Shown: positions 1 through 8,320 of the stretch, piece after piece | How the letters are laid out: the number at the start of each line of letters is the position of its first letter | Position numbering within the stretch: position 1 is the stretch's first letter | Origin: Pseudomonadota bacterium | GTDB lineage: Bacteria; Pseudomonadota; Gammaproteobacteria; Enterobacterales; Enterobacteriaceae | Assembly: GCA_023425455.1 (NCBI GenBank) | Contig: JAFACP010000231.1 | Location: forward strand, 1-16,128 | Reading direction: 5' to 3' | Length of the DNA: 16,128 nt | Program-made: the position numbers and the translations under genes | Notes under the pieces: model-generated | What the model saw: the letters and a program-made list of their open reading frames with translations, nothing else | What the model was told of the DNA's origin: nothing | Databases searched by the model: none

Positions 1-789
1 TTTACCGAAGATAAACACAATACCCAGCGCAATCACGCCCAGCACCGCACGCGCGATACCCTGGTTATGCAGCAGCCAGGTGGCAATGGTCACCAGCACC
101 ACGACGCCTGCGATGGTCGCCAGCAGTTTGCCCATGTGCACAGGTTCGAAGTCCGGTTTGGAGCCGTAATTTTTAACCCAGCTGCGGCAGAACAGGAAGT
201 TCACCACGGTGATCAGCATACCGACGAAGCTCAGGGCAAACGCCACGCTCCAGCCGAATTTCGCCGCCAGCCATGGGGTTGCCAGCATAGAGAAGAAGGA
301 ACCGATGTTGATGGACATGTAGTACATGGTGAATGCACCGTCCAGACGCGGGTCGTCTTTGTTATAGCAGGTAGAGAGCAGGGAAGACGGGTTCGCTTTG
401 AACAGACCGTTACCCACGGCAATGGTTGCCATACCCATATAGACCACGGCCGCATCGTGACCGGACCATGCGACCAGGCCATAGCCGATCGCCAGCACAA
501 TGGCGCCCAGCATAATGACACGTTTGGTACCGAGGACTTTATCGCCCAGCCAGCCGCCGATGGCGACCAGGCCGTATACCAGCGCACTGAATGAAGAGAA
601 CAGGGTGATAGAATCGGCTTCTGACATACCCAGCTGTTTGACCAGGTAAACCGCCATGATCCCTTGCAGGCCGTAGTAACCAAAACGCTCCCATAACTCG
701 ATAGAGAAGATGAGATAGAACGCTTTCGGCTGTTTGAAAGCGTTAAGACTTACGCTTTCTTCTGCTGGTTTATTGTTTGCAGTAGACAC
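1..789 (-). CDS. dtpA: Dipeptide/tripeptide permease DtpA, N-terminal part (cut by window edge)
   Basis: Proton-driven uptake of di- and tripeptides across the inner membrane (POT/PTR family of the major facilitator superfamily). The first 263 codons are visible; the E. coli protein has about 500 residues, so roughly the C-terminal half lies left of the window. I chose a GTG start at 789-787 because it gives [18 protein letters not shown], matching the E. coli N-terminus, and because AGAGG lies 6-7 bases upstream. An ATG at 791-789 overlaps it but is out of frame. The family signature ExxERFxYYG is seen at residues 31-40 (E31, E34, R35), followed by several hydrophobic segments and the conserved [13 protein letters not shown] stretch. 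The frame is open through base 1. It is transcribed away from nth and has its own long upstream gap, so it is probably not part of the rsx operon. The alternative is a paralogue such as DtpB, but the N-terminus fits DtpA better. Confidence 0.95.
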   Translation of the reverse strand, partial: MSTANNKPAEESVSLNAFKQPKAFYLIFSIELWERFGYYGLQGIMAVYLVKQLGMSEADSITLFSSFSALVYGLVAIGGWLGDKVLGTKRVIMLGAIVLAIGYGLVAWSGHDAAVVYMGMATIAVGNGLFKANPSSLLSTCYNKDDPRLDGAFTMYYMSINIGSFFSMLATPWLAAKFGWSVAFALSFVGMLITVVNFLFCRSWVKNYGSKPDFEPVHMGKLLATIAGVVVLVTIATWLLHNQGIARAVLGVIALGIVFIFGK

Positions 790-1210
790 ATATACCTCTT
801 TTTTTACATCCCATTTTAACGGGGGTGTTCACAGCGTGATGACCGTAGTCCATCCGCCTTATAGTTATATTGGGAGGGGAAACGGCGGGTAATGTTCACT
901 ATCCTGACTCGTCTGGCAATACGTTTGCAATATTCTGTTACATATAACTCAGGTGGTATAATCATCCGTTCATACAAATGTTATTTAGCGTTAAATTTTG
1001 ATGGTTGATTATTGTTGGTTTTTTTCACTGCCATTAGCCCCTTTGCATTGGTATATGGCAATATGTTCTACTGAATTGCTACTTATGTAGTGATATAGAC
1101 CATATTCTGAAAATTGACTGGTGATATGTCCCGCATAAAAGGGCATGAATCTTGTACAGATAAGGCTTTACGTTGATTTTCACAACAAAAAACCAACATA
1201 AAGTTATCAG

Positions 1211-1226
1211 AGTGATCGCGATCACA
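1211..1226. promoter_or_regulatory. CRP-like binding site
   Basis: AGTGA, six bases, then TCACA matches the CRP consensus TGTGA-N6-TCACA at 9 of 10 core positions. Bases 1212-1225 (GTGATCGCGATCAC) form a perfect palindrome. It lies about 420 bp upstream of dtpA and 185 bp past the nth stop, so which promoter it serves is unclear. FNR sites have a related shape (TTGAT-N4-ATCAA), but the G at the second core position favours CRP. Confidence 0.55.
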
Positions 1227-1332
1227 TATGTATAGAAATTTTTGCTGATGAAAAAACAATTAACCTGTTTATCCGCTAAATGACCGAATAATAGGTAAGT
1301 TATGGCGCAGGAAACGGGAGCATTTTATGGAC

Positions 1333-1363
1333 AAAAGGAAGGCTTGCAGATGACCTTCCTTTT
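1333..1363. terminator. Two-way intrinsic terminator after nth
   Basis: A perfect 10-bp stem, AAAAGGAAGG (1333-1342) and CCTTCCTTTT (1354-1363), encloses an 11-base loop. The A-run on one side and T-run on the other give a U-tract in either direction, so it can end rsx-nth transcripts from the minus strand and stop any plus-strand transcript in the gap. It lies about 50 bp past the nth stop codon. The stem has only moderate GC content, so its strength is uncertain. Confidence 0.55.
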
Positions 1364-1411
1364 ATAAGGTTTTTGCGGGAGCGAAAAGCGAACCGACAGC
1401 GTCGCTGACGG

Positions 1412-2047
1412 TCAGGAATAGACTTTTTCTTTAAATTCGCAGAGATCTTCGATTATGCAGGAGCCGCAGCGGGGCTTGCGGGCGATACAGGTATAGCGGC
1501 CATGCAGGATCAGCCAGTGGTGGCAATCGACCTTAAATGCAGCCGGCACCACTTTGAGCAGCTTTTCCTCGACCTGCTCGACGTTTTTCCCTGGCGCGAA
1601 GCCGGTACGGTTACAGACGCGGAAAATATGGGTATCGACTGCGATAGTCGGCCAGCCAAAGGCCGTATTCAGCACGACGTTGGCTGTTTTACGTCCGACG
1701 CCCGGCAGCGCCTCCAGCGCGGCGCGATCTTCCGGCACCTCTCCGCCATGCTGTTCAAGCAAAATCCGGCAGGTCTTGATGACGTTTTCGGCTTTGCTGT
1801 TAAACAGGCCAATCGTTTTAATGTAGTGCTTTACCCCATCCACCCCGAGCGCCAGCATCGCCGCCGGCGTATTGGCGACCGGGTAGAGCAGGGCGGTCGC
1901 TTTGTTGACGCTGACGTCCGTTGCCTGTGCGGAGAGCAGCACGGCAATCAGCAGCTCGAACGGCGAGGTAAAATTCAGTTCAGTCGTCGGGTGCGGGTTT
2001 TCATCACGCAGACGACTGAGGATGATATTGCGCTTGTCTTTATTCAT
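1412..2047 (-). CDS. nth: Endonuclease III (DNA glycosylase/AP lyase)
   Basis: A base-excision repair enzyme that removes oxidised pyrimidines (thymine glycol and similar) and cuts at the abasic site by beta-elimination. The 211 residues equal the E. coli length. The helix-hairpin-helix [12 protein letters not shown] is near residues 114-125 and contains catalytic Lys120; catalytic Asp138 is in the AVDTHIFRV segment. The [4Fe-4S] cluster ligands are C187, C194, C197 and C203 in the family spacing C-x6-C-x2-C-x5-C. The ATG overlaps the rsxE stop in an ATGA junction (4 bases), so translation is probably coupled and nth is the last gene of the rsx operon. Having a cluster-containing repair enzyme at the end of a redox operon is the known enterobacterial arrangement. 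All key residues are intact. Confidence 0.98.
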   Translation of the reverse strand: MNKDKRNIILSRLRDENPHPTTELNFTSPFELLIAVLLSAQATDVSVNKATALLYPVANTPAAMLALGVDGVKHYIKTIGLFNSKAENVIKTCRILLEQHGGEVPEDRAALEALPGVGRKTANVVLNTAFGWPTIAVDTHIFRVCNRTGFAPGKNVEQVEEKLLKVVPAAFKVDCHHWLILHGRYTCIARKPRCGSCIIEDLCEFKEKVYS

Positions 2048-2730
2048 GACGCGTTCTCCGCAGCTCCACTCTGCAGCGCACGTTCAGCGGCGCGGCGTTT
2101 ACGTTTCTCATCGATCAGGTATTTCAGCGCCAGCATCATGCCGAGGCCGATAAACGCCCCGGGCGGCAGCATCGCCAGCAGGAACGGCGTATCGGTGTGA
2201 AACACCTCGATACGCAGAACTTTAGCCCAGCTGCCCAGCAGCGCGTCGGCGCCGTCAAACAGCGTCCCGTTGCCCAGAATTTCTCGCAGCGATCCGAGAA
2301 CAAACATGGCGCCGGTGGCCCCCATGCCGATAGCAAAACCGTCCAGCGCTGAAATCAGAGGCCTGTTCTTCACCGCGAACGCTTCGGCGCGCCCGACCAC
2401 AATACAGTTGGTGACGATCAGCGGAATAAAGATCCCGAGAGACTGATACAGCCCGAACGCCCAGGCATTGATCAGCATCTGCACGACGCTCACCACGGAG
2501 GCGATGATCATGACATAAATCGGGATACGGATCTCCGCAGGCGTCCAGCGCCGGAGCACCGAGACCGACAGGTTGGTCAGGGTAAGCACCAGCGTCGTTG
2601 CCAGACCAAGGCCAAGGGCGTTGGTGGCGGTGGAGGTGACGGCCAGCAGCGGGCAGAGCCCCAGCAGCTGCACCAGCGCGGAGTTATTTTTCCACAGCCC
2701 CTGAACGATAACCTCTTTAACCTGGTTCAT
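2044..2730 (-). CDS. rsxE: Electron transport complex subunit RsxE (RnfE-like)
   Basis: An integral inner-membrane subunit of the Rsx/Rnf complex, which passes electrons from NADH toward SoxR and other acceptors. The 228 residues form about six hydrophobic helices with little soluble sequence. The paired motifs [10 protein letters not shown] (C26) and VTNCIVVG (C109) match those of the NqrD/RnfE family, where the cysteines, with those of the RnfA/NqrE partner, hold an iron centre within the membrane; that assignment is family knowledge. It is a homologue of RsxA with opposite topology. The start overlaps the rsxG stop and the end overlaps the nth ATG, each by 4 bases. The charged C-terminal tail ([17 protein letters not shown]) is probably cytoplasmic. 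Confidence 0.96.
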   Translation of the reverse strand: MNQVKEVIVQGLWKNNSALVQLLGLCPLLAVTSTATNALGLGLATTLVLTLTNLSVSVLRRWTPAEIRIPIYVMIIASVVSVVQMLINAWAFGLYQSLGIFIPLIVTNCIVVGRAEAFAVKNRPLISALDGFAIGMGATGAMFVLGSLREILGNGTLFDGADALLGSWAKVLRIEVFHTDTPFLLAMLPPGAFIGLGMMLALKYLIDEKRKRRAAERALQSGAAENAS

Positions 2731-3353
2731 GATGACGCCTCACAGGCCGAAAGATGGTTAAGCTGCTGAGGCAGCGTTTCCGCGTACAGCCCGGCGCGCT
2801 TAACCGCATTAACCACCGCACGCGGGGTAATGGTCGCCCCCGTAAACTGGTCGAACTCGCCGCCATCTTTTTTGACGGCAAAGGCGGGATCATCGCTGCC
2901 GTGGATCGTCTTACCGGCAAAATGCAAAATCCAGTTGCTCATGCGTAACTCAATTTTATCTCCAAGACCGGGGGTTTCGTGATGTTCCGTCACCCGCGAA
3001 CCGAGAACCGTACCTGAAAAATCGCTGCCGACCAGCAGCTGGATAGCGCCAGAATAACCGTCTGGCGCCGTGGCTTCCATCACCACACCCACGGCGTTGT
3101 CGCCTTTACGCGCGATATAGATCCGATGCGCGCCTTTACCCAGCTGCGGGGCCTGGACCACAAAACAGCTTTTCTGCAGATCGTTGTCGTACATCGCGCC
3201 CGGGAACACCTGGTCGAACAGCGCTTTTTGCTGCTTTTCCGCCTGTTGCGCAATCGTACCGCGGGTCAGTTCGTTGACCAGCGCCGTCATCCCGGTGAGG
3301 ACGGCGGCAAAAATAGCCAGCGTGATGCCATGTTTTTGCATTGTTTTGAGCAT
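2727..3353 (-). CDS. rsxG: Electron transport complex subunit RsxG (covalent FMN protein)
   Basis: A membrane-anchored flavoprotein subunit of the Rsx/Rnf complex (FMN-binding domain, NqrC/RnfG family). It has 208 residues. One N-terminal transmembrane helix (about residues 9-27) is followed by a periplasmic domain. The flavin attachment motif [10 protein letters not shown] places the FMN-carrying threonine at T174, the residue modified by ApbE-type flavin transferase in this family. The ATG sits 3 bases after the rsxD stop (TAA ACC ATG) and the gene overlaps rsxE by 4 bases, so it is part of the same translational chain. No apbE gene is in the window, so the transferase must be encoded elsewhere. 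Length and motif agree with the E. coli protein. Confidence 0.96.
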   Translation of the reverse strand: MLKTMQKHGITLAIFAAVLTGMTALVNELTRGTIAQQAEKQQKALFDQVFPGAMYDNDLQKSCFVVQAPQLGKGAHRIYIARKGDNAVGVVMEATAPDGYSGAIQLLVGSDFSGTVLGSRVTEHHETPGLGDKIELRMSNWILHFAGKTIHGSDDPAFAVKKDGGEFDQFTGATITPRAVVNAVKRAGLYAETLPQQLNHLSACEASS

Positions 3354-3356
3354 GGT

Positions 3357-4415
3357 TTACCTCTGGCGGTGGCCGTACACGCGTGGACGGGTGTAATAAT
3401 CGATCAGCGGAACCGTGATGTTGGCCAGCAGAACCGCGAAGGCAACCCCATCCGGGTAGCCGCCAAAGCTGCGGATCAACCACACCAGCAGCCCGGCCAG
3501 CGCGCCGAAAATCAACCGTCCGCGATTGGTGGTTGAAGCCGTAACCGGATCGGTCAGGATAAAGAACGCCCCCAGCATGGTCGCGCCGGAGAGCAGATGC
3601 AGCGGCGGGCTGGCCAGCGTCTGCGGTGAGAACAGCCAGCCCAGCGTCGCGCAGAGACCGAGAGAGAGCAGGAAACTGACAGGAATATGCCAGCGGATCG
3701 CCTTTTTCCACAGCAGCAACAGGCCGCCGGCTAACCAGGCGAGGTTGACCCATTGCCAGCCCGCCCCGGCCAGCATGCCGTGATAAATGGGCGCCTGCAT
3801 GATTTGCCCGACGCTGTGTCCGGCGCGCAGGGCGGTTTTAAAGGTATCGAGCGGGGTCGCCTGGCTGATACCGTCAACACCGGTACGCAGCGCGTTCATA
3901 TCCGCACCGAGCGCGGTGTGGCCGGTGAAGATAACCTGCAGGTTATCCAGAAAGCCTGGCGTTGTTGCCGCAAGTTCATGTGGCGGCAGCCAGCTGGTCA
4001 TCTGTACCGGGAAGGAGATCAGCAGCACAACGTAGCCAACCATTGCCGGGTTAAACGGGTTATGTCCCAGCCCGCCATAGAGCTGTTTGGCGATGATCAC
4101 CGCGAAGACGCTACCCAGCACCACCATCCACCACGGGGCAAGAGGTGGAATGCTGATCGCCAGCAGCACGCCGGTCAGCAGCGCGGCGTTATCACCGAGC
4201 GTTACGGCGATCTCTTTGTTGCGTAACTTCAGTACCAGCGCTTCAGCGGCGACGGCGCTTACACAGGCAAGCACCAGCTGGAAAAGGGTTCCCCAGCCGA
4301 AAAACCACAACTGCACGGCGAGGCCAGGCATTACGGCCAGGCATACCAGCATCATAATGCGCGATGTCTGGCGCTGGTTATGGGTGTAAGGGGAACTCGC
4401 GATTCTGAAAACCAT
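3357..4415 (-). CDS. rsxD: Electron transport complex subunit RsxD (covalent FMN membrane protein)
   Basis: A polytopic inner-membrane subunit of the Rsx/Rnf complex (NqrB/RnfD family). The 352 residues equal the E. coli length. The N-terminus [20 protein letters not shown] is conserved, followed by about nine to ten hydrophobic segments. The [14 protein letters not shown] segment (about residues 115-128) is typical of the family. The covalent FMN site is [13 protein letters not shown], with threonine T187 as the expected attachment point. A second SGAT-like stretch ([12 protein letters not shown]) is near residue 270. The ATG (4415) directly follows the last base of the rsxC stop at 4416, with no spacer, so reinitiation by the same ribosome is likely. 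The short gap to rsxG (3 bases) continues the operon. Confidence 0.97.
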   Translation of the reverse strand: MVFRIASSPYTHNQRQTSRIMMLVCLAVMPGLAVQLWFFGWGTLFQLVLACVSAVAAEALVLKLRNKEIAVTLGDNAALLTGVLLAISIPPLAPWWMVVLGSVFAVIIAKQLYGGLGHNPFNPAMVGYVVLLISFPVQMTSWLPPHELAATTPGFLDNLQVIFTGHTALGADMNALRTGVDGISQATPLDTFKTALRAGHSVGQIMQAPIYHGMLAGAGWQWVNLAWLAGGLLLLWKKAIRWHIPVSFLLSLGLCATLGWLFSPQTLASPPLHLLSGATMLGAFFILTDPVTASTTNRGRLIFGALAGLLVWLIRSFGGYPDGVAFAVLLANITVPLIDYYTRPRVYGHRQR

Positions 4416-6563
4416 TTAATCCTCGTTAACTGCTTGTTGCGCGGCTTTCCTGGCCTGCACGCGCGCAATCGCGGCGGCGACTGCGGCTTTGCGTGGATCG
4501 TCATTTGCGCCAGCGGACTGCTCTTCCTGCTGCGCCGCTTTGCGCGCTTTGGCGCGGGCGATAGCCGCCTCCACCGCCGCTTTACGCGGGTCGACGACGG
4601 CAGCGGTTTCAGCTTCGGCTGCCGGAGCCGCCTGCTCGGCCTTACGCGCTTTGGCGCGGGCGATAGCGGCCTCCACCGCCGCTTTACGCGGGTCGACGAC
4701 GGCTGCGGTTTCAGCTTCGGCTGCCGGAGCGGCCTGTTCGGCCTTGCGCGCTTTGGCGCGGGCGATAGCCGCCTCCACCGCCGCTTTACGCGGGTCGACG
4801 ACGGCTGCGGTTTCAGCTTCGGCTGCCGGGGCCGCCTGTTCCGCCTTACGTGCTTTGACGCGGGCGATAGCCGCCTCAACCGCCGTTTTGCGCGGGTCGA
4901 CGACGGCTGCGGTTTCAGCTTCGGCTGTCGGGGCCGCCTGTTCGGCCTTACGCGCCCTGGCGGCGGCTTTGCGTGCCTCGCGAGCGGCAATCGCCTCACT
5001 GTTATCCGGTTTTTCGCCGGCAACGATCGTTACCGTCCCGGTTGCGGAGGCGTTTTTCTCACGCACCCGCGCAAGTGCGGCGTTAATTGCATCCTGATCT
5101 TTTTCAGCGGGCTGTACGGCCGCTTTTTTATGGCGCTCCTGACGGGCGAGCTTCTCTCGCTCCAGTCGCGCCTGGCGGGCTTCGAAACGTGCTTTTGCTT
5201 CGGCGGCGCGCGTCTCTGCCATGGAGATGGCGTAAATTTCCGCCTTTTCCTGCCGGAAATATTGCACCAGCGGAATGTTGCTCGGGCAGACCCAGGCGCA
5301 GGCGCCGCACTCGATGCAGTCGGCAATATTGTGTGCAGTCGCTTTATCGTGCAGCTGGCCTTTACTGTACCAGTACAGCTGCTGTGGCAGCAGATCGGCC
5401 GGACAGGCATCGGCACAGGCGCTGCAGCGAATGCAGCTCTTCTCATCCTGCGGTTCGCCCATTTCACCGGCGGAAGGGGCAAGCAGACAGTTGGTTATCT
5501 TAACGACCGGGACATCGAGCCACGGCAGGGTAAAGCCCATCAGCGGCCCGCCCATGATCACCATCTGATCGCTGCCAGGGCAGAACCCTGCGTTATCCAG
5601 AAGGTGTCGCACCGGGGTGCCGAGGCGAGCCCAGACGTTCCCCGGCCGGGAAACAGACTCACCGGTCAGGGTGACCACGCGTTCGGTCAGGGGCTCACCG
5701 TCGATAACCGCACGCTTCACCGCATAAGCGGTACCGACGTTTTGCATCAGTACGCCGATATCGGAGGAGCGACCGCCGTGGGGCACCTGTTTACCGGTCA
5801 GGATCTGGGTTAACTGCTTTGCGCCCCCTGAAGGGTATTTGGTTGGGATCACCCGCAGGCTGATATCGTGACTGCCTGCCAGTACCGCCCGCAGCATGGA
5901 AATGGCCTGCGGCTTGTTGTCTTCAATACCGATCAACACCTCGCGCGGCTGCAGGATGTGGGCAAGGATCCGGATCCCCTCGACAATCTGCGCGGCGCAG
6001 TCCTGCATCAGCCGGTCATCAGCGGTGATGTACGGCTCGCATTCGGGGGCGTTGATGATTAGCGTCTGGATTTTATCTCCACCGCCGCCAAGCTTAACGC
6101 CGGTCGGGAAACCCGCACCGCCCAGACCGGCGACGCCGTACTGGTGAATACGTTCGATAAGCGCCTCGCGGCTGCGGGCGCGGTAGTCGCTCCATCCGTC
6201 GCGATCGATCCAGCGGTCTTCGCCATCGGCGTCGATAATGACGCTCAGTTCGGAGAGGGCCGACGGGTGGGCGACGGTATGAGGGGTAATGGCCACCACT
6301 TTGCCGGAGGTCGGCGCGTGAACCGGCAGCATGCGGCCACGTCCAAAGGTCAGCGGCTGTCCGCGCAGCACGCTGTCACCGACGCTGACACACAGCTCGC
6401 CTTCCACACCGATATGCTGCTTCAGCGGCATAACGTAGCGCGTCGCCAGCGGAATTTGCCGCAGTGGCGTGCCGCTGGACCGGGTCTTCATTTCCGGCGG
6501 GTGAATACCGCCATCAAAGTCCCAAATCTTCTCTTTTCTGAAGGCGGAAAATAACTTAAGCAT
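4416..6563 (-). CDS. rsxC: Electron transport complex subunit RsxC (NADH-dehydrogenase-like, Fe-S, repeat tail)
   Basis: The NADH-oxidising peripheral subunit of the Rsx/Rnf complex, on the cytoplasmic face. It has 715 residues from the ATG at 6563-6561, which gives [16 protein letters not shown] as in E. coli. The frame runs further upstream without a stop, but that part lies inside rsxB and matches nothing. Domains in order: N-terminal barrel-sandwich domain (about 30-110); Rossmann-like NADH/FMN region with [10 protein letters not shown] at 146-155; SLBB region (about 270-350); two [4Fe-4S] motifs, C377/380/383/387 and C416/419/422/426; a charged coiled-coil-like helix (about 435-490); and an Ala/Arg/Lys/Glu-rich tail of 34-residue tandem repeats ending in AVNED. 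The start overlaps the rsxB stop by 8 bases. The E. coli protein is about 740 residues; the difference lies mostly in the repeat tail, whose linkers here are Ala/Glu-rich rather than Gln-rich. Confidence 0.97.
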   Translation of the reverse strand: MLKLFSAFRKEKIWDFDGGIHPPEMKTRSSGTPLRQIPLATRYVMPLKQHIGVEGELCVSVGDSVLRGQPLTFGRGRMLPVHAPTSGKVVAITPHTVAHPSALSELSVIIDADGEDRWIDRDGWSDYRARSREALIERIHQYGVAGLGGAGFPTGVKLGGGGDKIQTLIINAPECEPYITADDRLMQDCAAQIVEGIRILAHILQPREVLIGIEDNKPQAISMLRAVLAGSHDISLRVIPTKYPSGGAKQLTQILTGKQVPHGGRSSDIGVLMQNVGTAYAVKRAVIDGEPLTERVVTLTGESVSRPGNVWARLGTPVRHLLDNAGFCPGSDQMVIMGGPLMGFTLPWLDVPVVKITNCLLAPSAGEMGEPQDEKSCIRCSACADACPADLLPQQLYWYSKGQLHDKATAHNIADCIECGACAWVCPSNIPLVQYFRQEKAEIYAISMAETRAAEAKARFEARQARLEREKLARQERHKKAAVQPAEKDQDAINAALARVREKNASATGTVTIVAGEKPDNSEAIAAREARKAAARARKAEQAAPTAEAETAAVVDPRKTAVEAAIARVKARKAEQAAPAAEAETAAVVDPRKAAVEAAIARAKARKAEQAAPAAEAETAAVVDPRKAAVEAAIARAKARKAEQAAPAAEAETAAVVDPRKAAVEAAIARAKARKAAQQEEQSAGANDDPRKAAVAAAIARVQARKAAQQAVNED
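4541..4948. repeat. Four tandem 102-bp repeats inside rsxC
   Basis: Four head-to-tail units begin at 4541, 4643, 4745 and 4847, each exactly 102 bp (34 codons), so a gain or loss of a unit keeps the rsxC frame. On the coding strand each unit encodes a linker ([17 protein letters not shown]) followed by [17 protein letters not shown]. The first three units differ at only a few positions; the fourth, nearest the globular part of RsxC, has diverged more (P/T, K/T and V/A changes in the protein). Degenerate partial units flank the array on both sides (about 4440-4540 and after 4949). Confidence 0.95.
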
Positions 6564-7134
6564 GTTGTTCCACAGGAATAATGCGAACCGGAATGGTTTC
6601 AAGGTCCCACTTCCAGTTATCAGTCGTCGTCTCAACCGGACGCAACGTGATGCACTGCGTCGGGCAGGGAGCCACACAGAGATTGCAGCCGGTGCACAAA
6701 TCCGCCACCACGGTGTGCATGGCGCGGGTTGCGCCAACAATGGCATCGACCGGACACGCCTGAATACATTTGGTGCAGCCGATACAGTTTGGTTCATCGA
6801 TCACCGCCAGAACCCGGGCTGGCTCCTGCGCCTGCTCATCGCCGTCGACAGGCTGCGGGTCGACGTTCAGCAGGGCGGCTATTTTCAGCATCACCGCTTC
6901 ACCGCCTGGCGCACAGCGGTTTATTTTTTCACCCTCTACGCCGACGGCCTCCGCATAGGGGCGACAGCCAGGGTAACCGCATTGCCCACACTGGCTCTGC
7001 GGCAGGAGTTGATCGATTTTTTCAACGACGGGATCGTCCTCAACCGCGAAACGGCGAGAGGCATAGCCAAGAATAAGGCCAAACACCAGTCCCAGTACGC
7101 TGATACACGCGATGGCAATCCAGACTGTACTCAT
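6556..7134 (-). CDS. rsxB: Electron transport complex subunit RsxB (ferredoxin-like)
   Basis: The iron-sulfur subunit of the Rsx/Rnf complex, thought to relay electrons between RsxC and the membrane flavin subunits. The 192 residues match E. coli. An N-terminal membrane anchor (about 5-25) is followed by a [4Fe-4S] domain of the 4Fe-S family with C49, C52, C57 and C74 (CGQCGYPGC...C). Two ferredoxin-type clusters follow: C117/120/123/127 ([12 protein letters not shown]) and C147/150/153/157 ([12 protein letters not shown]). Every expected cysteine is present. The start overlaps the rsxA stop by one base (TAATG) and the end overlaps rsxC by 8 bases, so translation of all three is coupled. Confidence 0.97.
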   Translation of the reverse strand: MSTVWIAIACISVLGLVFGLILGYASRRFAVEDDPVVEKIDQLLPQSQCGQCGYPGCRPYAEAVGVEGEKINRCAPGGEAVMLKIAALLNVDPQPVDGDEQAQEPARVLAVIDEPNCIGCTKCIQACPVDAIVGATRAMHTVVADLCTGCNLCVAPCPTQCITLRPVETTTDNWKWDLETIPVRIIPVEQHA

Positions 7135-7715
7135 TACACCTTCACCAGACCGCTGAAGCCCATAAAGGCCAAAGACATTAAACCTGCCGTGACCAGCGCA
7201 ATCGCGTTACCGCGAAACGGTGCCGGGATATCCGCCGCGGCCAGGCGCTCGCGAATCGAGGCGAACAACACCATGACAAAAGAGAAACCAACGGCGGCGG
7301 AAAAACCGTACATCGCCGACTGCAGGAAATTGTGCCCAAGGTTGATGTTCAGCAGCGCGACGCCCAGCACTGCACAGTTGGTGGTGATAAGCGGCAGAAA
7401 GATACCGAGCAGGCGATACAGCGCAGGGCTGGTTTTACGCACCACCATTTCGGTAAATTGCACGACAAACGCGATGACCAGGATAAAGGCCAGCGTGCGA
7501 AGATAGATAAGCCCCAGCGGGATCAGGATCCAGGTATCAATCAACCATGCGCAGATGGAGGCCATTGTCATGACGAAGGTGGTCGCCAGACCCATCCCCA
7601 TTGCCGTTTCCAGCTTTTTCGATACGCCCATAAACGGGCACAGGCCAAGAAACTTCACCAGAACGAAGTTGTTCACCAGCACCGTGCCGACAAAGAGCAG
7701 TAAGTAATCGGTCAT
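7134..7715 (-). CDS. rsxA: Electron transport complex subunit RsxA (RnfA-like)
   Basis: An integral inner-membrane subunit of the Rsx/Rnf complex and first gene of the operon. The 193 residues form six hydrophobic helices. The motif pair [10 protein letters not shown] (C26) and [10 protein letters not shown] (C114) mirrors that in RsxE; in this family these cysteines are thought to hold a shared iron centre in the membrane. The ATG at 7715 follows the promoter-like sequences in the 76-bp gap after ydgK. A weak Shine-Dalgarno (CAGG) lies about 10 bases upstream. Its length and whole sequence agree with the E. coli protein as I remember it. Confidence 0.97.
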   Translation of the reverse strand: MTDYLLLFVGTVLVNNFVLVKFLGLCPFMGVSKKLETAMGMGLATTFVMTMASICAWLIDTWILIPLGLIYLRTLAFILVIAFVVQFTEMVVRKTSPALYRLLGIFLPLITTNCAVLGVALLNINLGHNFLQSAMYGFSAAVGFSFVMVLFASIRERLAAADIPAPFRGNAIALVTAGLMSLAFMGFSGLVKV

Positions 7716-7743
7716 TATTCAGCCTGAAATAAAAAAGCCGCCT

Positions 7744-7772
7744 ATTATCGGACAAAGCGCAACAGGCGACAA
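7744..7772 (-). promoter_or_regulatory. Candidate rsxA operon promoter
   Basis: On the minus strand, TTGTCG (-35, 4 of 6) is separated by 17 bases from GATAAT (-10, 5 of 6), predicting a start near 7737, about 20 bases before rsxA. The same stretch can form a weak 6-bp stem (GTCGCC/GGCGGC) followed by a run of six T (7736-7731), so it may also slow or end ydgK transcripts. Both readings are inference from sequence. Confidence 0.45.
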
Positions 7773-7791
7773 CAGGTGAACTGTAAGGTTA

Positions 7792-8232
7792 TTACGGGTT
7801 CACGAAGGTTTTTTTCACCCGCGCCGAGCGTTTGAAATAGGGCACCAGAAGCGCCGCGGCCAGAAGCGGGAAAAGGAGCTGACGGACGGCCAGCGCATCG
7901 GAAACCGGTGAAAAAGCAAAGGCCTTTATCGCCAGCAGCACGGAGATCAGCAGCCAGATAATATAGTGTTTCGGCACGCTTTTACGGCGTTTAAAGAAGG
8001 CAATGGCCAGCCACAGCGTGTAGTACCACATGGCGATGGCAAAAACGAACGAGGCAAACCACAGTGCAATACTGACGGTCGGTTGCGACATCAGCGTCTG
8101 GATCGCATGCGGCGTGATCAGTGCAGTGGTATAAAGCAGAAGCGCCAGCGATGCGCTTAATAATGCAACCAGCAGCCATGCTAGCGGGGCGAATAACCAG
8201 CCTCCAATTTTTTCTCCAGGCGATGCGGTCAT
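7792..8232 (-). CDS. ydgK: YdgK, DUF2569 inner-membrane protein of unknown function
   Basis: A 146-residue membrane protein with four hydrophobic segments (about 11-37, 54-80, 88-108 and 112-132) separated by short basic loops, including FFKRRKSVPKHYIIW. The positions conserved in E. coli YdgK (KIGGWLF near the N-terminus, KHYIIWLL, KAFAFSPV, PYFKRSARVK and the FVNP end) are all present. I chose the ATG at 8232-8230 because it gives MTASPGEKIGGWLF and has GGGAGAG 4-9 bases upstream. The frame runs further upstream, but that part overlaps the cnu tail and looks non-coding. The function of the family is unknown. It lies between cnu and rsxA on the same strand, as in E. coli, which is no proof of a role in the Rsx complex. 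Confidence 0.9.
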   Translation of the reverse strand: MTASPGEKIGGWLFAPLAWLLVALLSASLALLLYTTALITPHAIQTLMSQPTVSIALWFASFVFAIAMWYYTLWLAIAFFKRRKSVPKHYIIWLLISVLLAIKAFAFSPVSDALAVRQLLFPLLAAALLVPYFKRSARVKKTFVNP

Positions 8233-8247
8233 GATCTCTCCCAAAAG

Positions 8248-8309
8248 TCTGCGCGAAACGTGATACAGCAAAATTTGCAGGGCCGAGAGTATATAACATT
8301 TCGCGCAGA
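8248..8309. repeat. Long inverted repeat between cnu and ydgK
   Basis: TCTGCGCGAAA (8248-8258) and TTTCGCGCAGA (8299-8309) are perfect 11-bp complementary arms around a 40-base centre. Within the centre GCAAAATTTGC is a smaller palindrome. The structure fills most of the 88-bp cnu-ydgK gap and ends a few bases before the ydgK ribosome binding site. Neither arm is followed by a T-run, so it is not a typical intrinsic terminator. Confidence 0.8.
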
Positions 8310-8320
8310 TGGCTACTGAC

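Larger units (their letters stand above)
790..1411. other. 622-bp intergenic gap between nth and dtpA
   Basis: This AT-rich stretch holds no convincing gene. It must contain the dtpA promoter, read on the minus strand, but I see no well-formed sigma-70 pair close to the gene. It holds a strong CRP-like palindrome (1211-1226), a two-way terminator-like hairpin (1333-1363) and a plus-strand promoter-like pair (TTGACT at 1114-1119, TAAAAG at 1136-1141, 16-bp spacer). A 21-codon plus-strand reading frame (1302-1367) is too short and weak to call. Confidence 0.7.

Noticed and set aside
1..683. Frames of 150-175 codons on both strands over dtpA
   Set aside because: The frame reading from the GTG at 789 gives a clear POT-family transporter; the others are shadows with no family marks.
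3526..4226. Plus-strand frames opposite rsxD
   Set aside because: They are antisense shadows of a well-supported membrane protein, without ribosome sites or recognisable domains.
4541..4948. Possible CRISPR-like array
   Set aside because: The units are contiguous 102-bp coding repeats with no unique spacers, and they are in frame within rsxC.
4380..5813. Long plus-strand open frames (up to 477 codons) opposite rsxC
   Set aside because: They arise because the GC-rich 102-bp repeats lack stops in several frames; the products are repetitive and the minus strand encodes a recognisable protein with Fe-S motifs.
6564..6797. 78-codon in-frame upstream extension of rsxC
   Set aside because: It lies wholly inside rsxB, matches no RsxC N-terminus, and the ATG at 6563 gives the conserved [10 protein letters not shown] start.
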